From Amorphoplanes digitatis (GTDB lineage: Bacteria; Actinomycetota; Actinomycetes; Mycobacteriales; Micromonosporaceae), in the NCBI RefSeq assembly GCF_014205335.1, contig NZ_JACHNH010000001.1, positions 2,033,501 to 2,097,500 of the forward strand: DNA of 64,000 bases, given 5' to 3'. The translations under genes and the position numbers were made by a program. Each line of letters begins with the position of its first letter. Positions within the stretch are counted from its first letter, which is position 1. The notes under the pieces were generated by a model. That model was given only the letters and a program-made list of their open reading frames with translations, had not been told where the DNA came from and searched no databases. This document shows positions 58,454 through 64,000 of this stretch, piece by piece.

Positions 58454-59095
58454 TTATTCCCCGGTACGCCCCGATGTGGGTAGATTGCGGCTTTTTCGCG
58501 GAGCGTGTCGCCGGTAGGCGCTGACGGTCGGATCCCCGGCTATCCAGAACCGCCACGGCACGTCGTGCGCGGCGGTGACGCCGACCCGCGGCCCGGCGGC
58601 GATGTCGCCCCGGCCCGGCAGCGTCGCCGGCGGTCGCAGGGTCGCGGGCCCGCTGCCGTCGACGACCGAGGTCGCGTTCGCCGTCCGGTCGAGGGCGAGC
58701 ACCTGCATGAGCTTGGCCGGCCCGGCGGCGAGATCGCGGTCCCGCACCGCGGCGGGCCGCCGCTGCCGGGCCGGCGGCAGGCCGTCGACCACCTCGCCGG
58801 CGCGGAGCAGGACGGCCGCGGCGACGCCCTCCTCGCCGCACACGACGTTCGCGCAGAGGTGCATGCCGTAGATCTGGTACACGTAGAGCCGCCCGGCCGG
58901 GCCGAACATCACCGCGTTGCGGTCGGTGACACCCCGGTGCGCGTGGCTGGCGGGATCGGCGCCCAGCCCGCTGTACGCCTCGACCTCGGTGAGCCGCACC
59001 GTCACCCCGTTCGCGGTGAGCAGCCAGCCGAGCAGCAGGCGGGCCGCCTCGTCGACGGCCGCGGCGGGCAGATCCAGCCACGATGTCATCGGCAC
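58454..59095 (-). CDS. 3-methyladenine DNA glycosylase (AAG/MPG family)
   Basis: The 213-residue enzyme removes alkylated purines from DNA to start base-excision repair. The family active-site region is LTEVEAYSGLGADPASHAHR, with the catalytic Glu, followed by RNAVMFGPAGRLYVYQIYGMH, NVVCGEEGVAAAVLLRAGE, and GPAKLMQVLALDR. The length is typical. The start is GTG at 59095 or ATG at 59089, which differ by two residues. Confidence 0.92.
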   Translation of the reverse strand: MPMTSWLDLPAAAVDEAARLLLGWLLTANGVTVRLTEVEAYSGLGADPASHAHRGVTDRNAVMFGPAGRLYVYQIYGMHLCANVVCGEEGVAAAVLLRAGEVVDGLPPARQRRPAAVRDRDLAAGPAKLMQVLALDRTANATSVVDGSGPATLRPPATLPGRGDIAAGPRVGVTAAHDVPWRFWIAGDPTVSAYRRHAPRKSRNLPTSGRTGE

Positions 59096-59132
59096 AGCGA
59101 AACACGCCCGGATCGGCCGCCCGCTCCCCGGG

Positions 59133-59294
59133 TCACCTCGCTGGGCGGTCCGGGCCCGTCGGCCGGGTACGCCGGACCGGGCCGCACCGGCCGCCGGGGC
59201 GGGTCGGCCCGAACGGGCGGGTCGGCCCGAAGAGGAAGAGCCGGCGCAGGCGGCGGCGCCGCGCGGGCCCGCTGGGACCGACCGGGCCGGTCAT
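59133..59294 (-). CDS. Tiny Arg/Pro/Gly-rich ORF coupled to the CAP gene
   Basis: The ATG at 59294 overlaps the CAP/SCP gene stop as ATGA, and the frame continues for 53 residues to 59133. The product is very basic, with ARRRRLRRLFLFG and a duplicated FGPTRP unit (FGPTRPFGPTRPGG). Proline and glycine follow a loose GPx pattern at both ends. The precise overlap suggests real translation, but GC-rich sequence can produce such frames by chance. No family is recognised. Confidence 0.4.
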   Translation of the reverse strand: MTGPVGPSGPARRRRLRRLFLFGPTRPFGPTRPGGRCGPVRRTRPTGPDRPAR

Positions 59295-60043
59295 CCGACG
59301 AAGTCCTGAGTCATCCAGACGATGCCCTTGCCGTCGCGCACGACGCTCAGGCCGATCCGCTTGAAGCTCTTGCTCAGCAGGTTCTTGCGGTGGCCGTCCT
59401 CCGGCGGGACCTCGGCCAGCATGCTGTCGGTCAGCCCGTTGGCGGCCCGGACGATGGCGGAGTTGTCGGCGCCCGCCGAGCCGAAGCCGATGTTCTCGCC
59501 CGCCGAGCTCCAGTCCACGCCCTGCGCGCTGAACCGGGTGCCGATGTCGCCCTCGCCGGAGCACCGGTGCGACAGGCCGCAGCCGTCGATCATCAGCTTG
59601 TTGTGCAGGGCGGACGCCTTCGACAGCGACGAGTCCAGGCGGTAGGCCGGCAGGCCCTCCTCGGCGCGGGCCGCGTTGATGTGCGCGAGCACCTGGTCGA
59701 TGATCGAGCCGCTGGTCGCCGGTGCGGTCTCGGCCTTCTTCCGGGTGGGCGCGCTGGTCTTGCTCTTGGCCGGCTTGGGCTTCGGGCTGGTGGTGGTGGC
59801 CTTCGGGGCCGGCGGCTTCGACGTCGGCGTGCCCGGGTCCGCCGGCGCGACGTCGTCCAGCGGGTCGGTGCCCGGATCGCCGATCGGCTCGGCCGCGAGC
59901 AGCGCGGTGTCGGCCGCCGCGCGGTTCGCGGCGGCGGAGGCGTTCCGGTTCAGCCCCACCGCGGTGAAGCCAACTCCGATGACCACGGCGGTGGCCCCCG
60001 CCACCAAGGTGAACCGGGCTCGGCGGGCGGCGGACATCGACAC
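59291..60043 (-). CDS. CAP/SCP-domain (YkwD-like) membrane-anchored protein
   Basis: The 250-residue product has one N-terminal span (FTLVAGATAVVIGVGFTAVG), a linker of about 75 residues rich in Pro, Lys, Thr and Ala, and a C-terminal CAP domain (about residues 110-250). CAP marks are VLAHINAARAEEGLPAYRLD, WSSAGENIGFG and PPEDGHRKNLLS, with a CxxSHRC pair that may form a disulfide. The domain acts outside the membrane; bacterial functions are mostly unknown. The GTG at 60043 has GAGGTGA upstream; ATG at 60037 is the alternative. Confidence 0.85.
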   Translation of the reverse strand: MSMSAARRARFTLVAGATAVVIGVGFTAVGLNRNASAAANRAAADTALLAAEPIGDPGTDPLDDVAPADPGTPTSKPPAPKATTTSPKPKPAKSKTSAPTRKKAETAPATSGSIIDQVLAHINAARAEEGLPAYRLDSSLSKASALHNKLMIDGCGLSHRCSGEGDIGTRFSAQGVDWSSAGENIGFGSAGADNSAIVRAANGLTDSMLAEVPPEDGHRKNLLSKSFKRIGLSVVRDGKGIVWMTQDFVG

Positions 60044-60205
60044 GGCTCGGTCACCTCGGGAATCGCGGCTGCAAGGCCGCGGGTGCGGCACGTCTGCCGT
60101 ACCGGCAGCGCACCGACTATGGGCGCTCCGGCCCGCGCGCGGGCGTTACCTCAGGTGCGCTTAAGGATCGACTCACGAAGACATAAGGAGCGGGGCCCGG
60201 ACCGA

Positions 60206-60211
60206 TACAGT
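60206..60211 (+). promoter_or_regulatory. -10 element of a leaderless promoter for the MazF-like gene
   Basis: TACAGT is followed by 6 bases and then the GTG start. No ribosome binding site fits, so the mRNA probably begins at the GTG. Further upstream (60094-60108) CTGCCG-TAC-CGGCAG is a perfect inverted repeat in the divergent spacer. Confidence 0.5.
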
Positions 60212-60217
60212 GCGCGG

Positions 60218-60688
60218 GTGACCAGACTCCTCAAGGGCCTCGCCGGCAAGCTGCGCCGGGTCGCGGGACGCCGCGCACCCACCCCGCCCGCGCCGCGGCC
60301 CGCCCCGCCGTCCGCGCCCCGCGGCCGTCACCTCGAGTACTCGCCGAACCTCGACGGCGACGCCGACCCGGGCGAGATCGTGTGGACCTGGGTGAAGTAC
60401 GAGGACGACCCGACCCGGGGCAAGGACCGTCCGGTGCTGGTGGTCGGCCGCAACGACCGCACGCTGCTCGGCCTGATGCTGTCCAGCCAGTCGGAGCGCG
60501 ACGGCCAGCGCGGCTGGCTGGGGCTGGGCCCCGGCGCCTGGGACCGCGAGTCGCGCCCCAGCTGGGTGCGGCTCGACCGGGTCCTCGAGGTCGACGAGGA
60601 CGGCATCCGCCGCGAGGGCGCGGTCCTCGACCAGGCCCGCTTCGACCGCGTCGCGGCAGTGCTGCGCCGCGACCACGGCTGGGCCTGA
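60218..60688 (+). CDS. PemK/MazF-like protein without an adjacent antitoxin
   Basis: The 156-residue product has a basic, proline-rich N-terminal extension of about 45 residues (KLRRVAGRRAPTPPAPRPAP) and then a domain with GEIVWTWVKYEDDPTRGKDR, PVLVVGR, LLGLMLSSQ and a C-terminal YLRV-like WVRLDRVLEV strand. This matches the SH3-like PemK/MazF fold, whose members cut mRNA. No antitoxin-like gene precedes it. The extension and lone position suggest a domesticated or differently used member. The stop overlaps the next gene as TGATG. Confidence 0.7.
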   Translation: MTRLLKGLAGKLRRVAGRRAPTPPAPRPAPPSAPRGRHLEYSPNLDGDADPGEIVWTWVKYEDDPTRGKDRPVLVVGRNDRTLLGLMLSSQSERDGQRGWLGLGPGAWDRESRPSWVRLDRVLEVDEDGIRREGAVLDQARFDRVAAVLRRDHGWA

Positions 60689-61269
60689 TGGACGCGGACG
60701 TCATGGTCGCCTTCGGCGGCAAGCAGGCGTGGCTCGCCGTCCGCGACGGCGACCCCGTCAAGGTGCTCGAGGCCCTCGGCCTGCGGGACCTCGGCGAGGT
60801 CCGCTGGCGCGACGGCATCGACCTGGCACACCTGACCGACGACCGGGTCGCGGTGACACCGCCGCTGCCCGGCGCCCGGGACACCCGCTGGGTGCTGGCC
60901 GTCGGGCGCTACCTGCTGCGCCCGGACACGGCGCTCGACGTCGTCGACCTGTCGGCGCGGCTGCACACCGAGGTCCAGTTCTTCGCCACCCACCGGGTCA
61001 CCGAGACGCACCGCTGGCAGCGCGCCGTCGACGGCGAACCCGTGCGGACGTTCGGCTACGTCGGCCAGACCGGCGACGTGACGTCCTGGTACGGCGATCC
61101 GGACCCGGCCGAGCGCGCGGCGGGCCTGCCCGCGACCTTCGTGGACGAGGAGAGCACCGTGCTCGTCTCGGAACACGACGTGCTGACGGTCGCCGATGGG
61201 TGGAGCATCGACCCCGCAACGCTCAAGGGTGAGTCGCCGGGCCGGCTGCGGGTCGGCGCCGCGGCCTGA
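60688..61269 (+). CDS. Unrecognised protein coupled to the MazF-like gene
   Basis: The 193-residue, acidic protein has no signal peptide or membrane span. The middle part reads TEVQFFATHRVTETHRWQRA and VRTFGYVGQTGDVTSWYGDP, a pattern I associate with uncharacterised actinobacterial proteins. The ATG overlaps the upstream stop, so the two proteins are made together. A role as partner or antitoxin of the MazF-like protein is possible by position and charge but unproven. Confidence 0.7.
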   Translation: MDADVMVAFGGKQAWLAVRDGDPVKVLEALGLRDLGEVRWRDGIDLAHLTDDRVAVTPPLPGARDTRWVLAVGRYLLRPDTALDVVDLSARLHTEVQFFATHRVTETHRWQRAVDGEPVRTFGYVGQTGDVTSWYGDPDPAERAAGLPATFVDEESTVLVSEHDVLTVADGWSIDPATLKGESPGRLRVGAAA

Positions 61270-61287
61270 CGAAGGGACGTCGACACC

Positions 61288-61941
61288 ATGCGCAAGTACG
61301 TGATCATGGGAGTGCAGGGCAGCGGCAAGGGCACACAGAGCACGATGCTCTGCGCGGACCTCGACCTGGTGCACATCAGCGTCGGCGACCTCTTCCGCTG
61401 GCACGTGCAGAGCCACACCAAGCTCGGCGCCCAGGTACGCCGCGCGATGAAGGCGGGCGAACTCGTCAGCGACGACCTCGTGGAGTCCGTCGTCCGCGGC
61501 CGCCTCGACCAGCACGACTGGAACTTCGGCTTCGTCATCGACGGCTTCCCGCGCAACGGCCGCCAGGCCGAGTTCTTCATGGAGAGCTACGACATCGACG
61601 GCGTCATCCACCTCGAGCTCCCGGACGACGAGGTACGCCGGCGGGTGCTCAGCCGCCGGCTCTGCCCCGGCTGCGGCATGGACTACAACCTGATCGCCGA
61701 CCGGCCGGAGGTCGAGGGGCGCTGCGACATCTGCGGAACCGAGCTGATCACCCGGGAGGACGACACCCCGGAGGCCCTCGCGGCCCGGCTGCACGACTAC
61801 TACGAAAAGACCAGGCCGGTGCTGGAGCTGTTCCGCCGCAAGGAGGTCGTGCACGACATCGACGCGACGGCGGCGTCCGACCAGGTGCAGGCCGGCATCC
61901 GGGAGACCCTGGGACTGCCGGCCTACCGGCCGAAGGGCTGA
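61288..61941 (+). CDS. Adenylate-kinase-family nucleoside monophosphate kinase
   Basis: The 217-residue protein has the P-loop VQGSGKGTQ, the NMP-binding region SVGDLFRWHVQ, IDGFPRNGRQAEFF, and a LID with two cysteine pairs (CPGC and CDIC) that bind zinc in many adenylate kinases. The P-loop GVQGSGKGTQ and weakly similar C-terminus set it apart from the standard adk next to secY, so it is probably a paralogue. It follows the unknown gene by 18 bases with GAAGGGA upstream. Confidence 0.85.
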   Translation: MRKYVIMGVQGSGKGTQSTMLCADLDLVHISVGDLFRWHVQSHTKLGAQVRRAMKAGELVSDDLVESVVRGRLDQHDWNFGFVIDGFPRNGRQAEFFMESYDIDGVIHLELPDDEVRRRVLSRRLCPGCGMDYNLIADRPEVEGRCDICGTELITREDDTPEALAARLHDYYEKTRPVLELFRRKEVVHDIDATAASDQVQAGIRETLGLPAYRPKG

Positions 61942-61951
61942 CGCCGGCCCG

Positions 61952-62713
61952 TCAGTCGGCGTCGTGCGGGTCGTGCCCGTGCCGGGTGAGCTCGGCCTCG
62001 AGGGTGTGGCAGACATGCTCGACGACGGCGACCCGGGCGAAGGGCTTGCTGTCACCGGCGACGACCGTCCAGCGCGCCCGCTTCTTGTCCGTCCTGGTCA
62101 GCATGTCCTCGATGGCGGCCGCGTAGTCGTCGCGGCGGTCGCGGTTGCGCCAGTCCTCGTCGGTGAGCTTCCAGGAGCGCAGCGGGTCCGTAGCCCGGGA
62201 CTGGAAGCGGCGCAGCTGCTCCTCGGGGGAGACGTGCATCCAGAACTTGATGAGGATCATGCCCTCGGCGCTCAGGGTGCGCTCGAACTCGACGATCTCG
62301 TCGTAGGCGCGGGTCCACTGCTCCTCGGTGGCGAAACCCTCGACGCGCTCGACCAGGACCCGGCCGTACCAGGAGCGGTCGAGGACGGTCATGCCGCCCC
62401 AGCCGGGCAGCACCTGCCAGAACCGCTGAAGGAAGTGGTGCCGTTTCTCGTCGTAGGTCGGCGCCGCGAACTGGGAGACCCGCACATGCCGGGGATCCAG
62501 GGGCGCCACCAGGCGCTTGATGGCGCCGCCCTTGCCGGAGGCGTCCCAGCCCTCGAACAGCACGCACAGCGGCGGCCCGATCCGGTGCTCGCCGAGCTGG
62601 CCGCCCAGCAGCAGCCGGAGTCGCAGGAGGCGCTGCTGCGCGGCCTCGAGCCGCAGCAGGGCGTCCTTCTTCGGGAGCCGGGCCGACAGATCGACCTGTT
62701 CGAGGCGCGTCAT
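61952..62713 (-). CDS. Polyphosphate kinase 2 family protein
   Basis: The 253-residue protein transfers phosphate between polyphosphate and nucleotides. It shows Walker A FEGWDASGKGGAIKRL (Lys61), the Walker-B-like LDRSWYGRVLVERVEGF, and QVLPGWGGMTV; KFWMHVSPEEQLRRF and DWRNRDRRDDY follow the PPK2 pattern. The single-domain length fits class I or III; the class, and whether it uses ADP or AMP, cannot be set from sequence alone. GGGGAGG lies 7 bases before the ATG at 62713. It converges with the adenylate-kinase-like gene. Confidence 0.88.
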   Translation of the reverse strand: MTRLEQVDLSARLPKKDALLRLEAAQQRLLRLRLLLGGQLGEHRIGPPLCVLFEGWDASGKGGAIKRLVAPLDPRHVRVSQFAAPTYDEKRHHFLQRFWQVLPGWGGMTVLDRSWYGRVLVERVEGFATEEQWTRAYDEIVEFERTLSAEGMILIKFWMHVSPEEQLRRFQSRATDPLRSWKLTDEDWRNRDRRDDYAAAIEDMLTRTDKKRARWTVVAGDSKPFARVAVVEHVCHTLEAELTRHGHDPHDAD

Positions 62714-62769
62714 GCCGCCATCCTCCCCGCCCGGCGGCCCCATGGGGAGGGTGCATCCCGAAACCCGGT

Positions 62770-62798
62770 GTGACCGGGCCTTGCGGATGCGCGACAAT
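62770..62798 (+). promoter_or_regulatory. Promoter of tyrS, leaderless type
   Basis: GTGACC (62770-62775), 17 bases, GACAAT (62793-62798) and then 6 bases to the GTG start. No ribosome binding site is present, so the transcript probably starts at the GTG. Confidence 0.55.
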
Positions 62799-62804
62799 TC
62801 GGCG

Positions 62805-64000
62805 GTGACTCTCGTTGACGACATGCAGTGGCGCGGACTGATCCAGGACTCCACCGACCCCGAGGAGCTGCGCAAGCACCTCGACGGCGGCTCGATCACG
62901 TTCTACGTGGGGTTCGACCCGACCGCGGCGTCCCTGCACGTCGGCAACCTGATGCAGGTCGTCACCGCCCGCCGCCTCCAGCTGGCCGGGCACCGGCCGC
63001 TGCTGCTGGTCGGCGGCGCGACCGGCCAGATCGGCGACCCGGGCGGCAAGTCCGCCGAGCGGGTGCTGAACCCCCGCGAGGTGACCGCCGGCTGGGTGCT
63101 GCGCATCCGCGACCAGCTCTCCCCGTTCGTCACCTACGAGGGCGCCAACGCGGCCACGCTCGTCAACAACCTGGACTGGACCGGCGAGCTGTCGGTCATC
63201 GACTTCCTCCGCGACGTCGGCAAGCACTTCCCCATCAACAAGATGCTGGCCCGCGACGTCGTCAAGAACCGCCTCGAGACCGGCATCAGCTACACCGAGT
63301 TCAGCTACCAGCTCCTGCAGGCCAACGACTTCTACGAGCTGCACCGCCGCCACGACTGCTCGCTCCAGTTCGGCGGCTCGGACCAGTGGGGCAACATCAC
63401 GGCGGGCGTCGACTTCGTCCGCCGGCGCGGCGCCGGCCCGGTGCACGCGTTCACCACCCCCTTGGTCCTGAAGGCGGACGGCACCAAGTTCGGCAAGAGC
63501 GAGGGCGGCGCCACCTGGCTCGACCCGACGATGACCACCCCGTACGCGTTCTACCAGTTCTGGGTCAACGCGGACGACCGGGACGTCTCGAGCTACCTGC
63601 GCTACTTCAGCTTCAAGACCCGCGAGGAGATCGAGGAGCTGGAGAAGGCCACCGCCGAACGGCCGCAGGCCCGCCTGGCGCAGCGCGAGCTGGCCTGGGA
63701 GATCACCGCCCTGGTGCACGGCGAGGAGGAGGCCCGGCAGGCGGTCGCGGCCAGCCAGGCGCTCTTCGGCCGAGGATCCCTGGACGAACTCTCGGCGGAC
63801 ACGCTGCGGGCCGCACTGTCCGAGGCCGGCCTCACCGAGGTACGCGGTGAGCTCCCGACGGTGACGGTGCTGCTCCAGACCGCCGGGCTGGTCAAGAGCG
63901 GCGGCGAGGCGCGCCGGACGATCGCCGAGGGCGGCGCCTACCTGAACAACGAACGCATCACCGACCCGGAGGCCACGGTCCCGGAGTCGGCGCTGCTCCA
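62805..64000 (+). CDS. tyrS: Tyrosyl-tRNA synthetase (3' partial)
   Basis: The frame stays open to the end of the window, giving 398 residues of an enzyme that is usually about 420 long. The class I HIGH motif is HVGN in DPTAASLHVGNLMQ, and the KMSKS loop is KFGKS in KADGTKFGKSEGGA. Tyrosine-binding residues lie in YEFSYQ-like YTEFSYQLLQANDF and FGGSDQWGNI. The C-terminal S4 RNA-binding domain has begun (SGGEARRTIAEGGAYLNNER). The GTG at 62805 gives TLVDDMQWRGLIQDST; an in-frame ATG at 62823 is the alternative. Confidence 0.96.
   Translation, partial: MTLVDDMQWRGLIQDSTDPEELRKHLDGGSITFYVGFDPTAASLHVGNLMQVVTARRLQLAGHRPLLLVGGATGQIGDPGGKSAERVLNPREVTAGWVLRIRDQLSPFVTYEGANAATLVNNLDWTGELSVIDFLRDVGKHFPINKMLARDVVKNRLETGISYTEFSYQLLQANDFYELHRRHDCSLQFGGSDQWGNITAGVDFVRRRGAGPVHAFTTPLVLKADGTKFGKSEGGATWLDPTMTTPYAFYQFWVNADDRDVSSYLRYFSFKTREEIEELEKATAERPQARLAQRELAWEITALVHGEEEARQAVAASQALFGRGSLDELSADTLRAALSEAGLTEVRGELPTVTVLLQTAGLVKSGGEARRTIAEGGAYLNNERITDPEATVPESALL

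Overview
The window is a piece of a high-GC actinobacterial chromosome, most probably a member of the Micromonosporaceae (Actinoplanes-like). The evidence is very high GC with strong GC bias at third codon positions, many GTG starts, genes coupled by ATGA/GTGA overlaps, several leaderless-looking promoters, and gene orders that are standard in actinobacteria (ribD-ribE-ribBA-ribH; hisE-hisG; infC-rpmI-rplT-tsnR-pheS-pheT; argCJBDFR; tyrS). The genus is inferred from gene content and cannot be proved here. There is no rRNA, tRNA, CRISPR array, prophage or insertion sequence. The region is mostly core genome with accessory sugar and glycerol modules.

Layout. 1-3006: riboflavin operon, cut at its 5' end. 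3112-6686: a lipoprotein sugar dehydrogenase, convergent with an amino-acid ABC transporter. 6765-8384: hisE, hisG and a PH-domain membrane protein. 8390-16004: infC-rpmI-rplT, an rRNA methyltransferase, a chemoreceptor-like protein on the opposite strand, and pheST. 16053-19309: an ArsR remnant, a 54-residue lysine-rich membrane protein, a small NTF2-like protein, a Tat-exported M28 peptidase and a Tat-exported beta-lactamase-like hydrolase. 19410-23308: a FtsX-type ABC transporter in one operon with its own two-component system. 23383-27242: a DUF218 protein, an NAD-dependent epimerase and a GH3 glycosidase.

27447-37857: arginine biosynthesis. Three ARG-box-like palindromes lie before argC, followed by argC-J-B-D-F-R, an unrecognised gene and argG, all overlapping or nearly so. 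dapE is on the opposite strand, and then comes argH. The argG product belongs to the subfamily typical of Bacteroidetes rather than the usual actinobacterial one. 37880-41580: a TSUP exporter, a LysR regulator and a ClC channel. 41604-47196: a glycerol locus with two divergent glycerol kinase genes, an IclR regulator between them, and glpD. The two kinase genes share a 347-bp identical tract in inverted orientation.

47258-64000: a frameshifted HEAT-repeat gene, a membrane protein, a sugar ABC transporter with a GH51 arabinofuranosidase, a DivIVA-like coiled-coil protein, a GH92 mannosidase, a membrane protein, a 3-methyladenine glycosylase, a CAP/SCP protein coupled to a tiny Arg/Pro-rich ORF, a MazF-like protein coupled to an unknown gene, an adenylate-kinase paralogue, a PPK2 kinase, and the start of tyrS.

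The items most worth following up are the inverted identical tract inside the two glpK genes, the unknown gene plus atypical argG in the arginine operon, the infC gene with a probable ATC start behind an attenuator-like hairpin, and several unannotated small ORFs.
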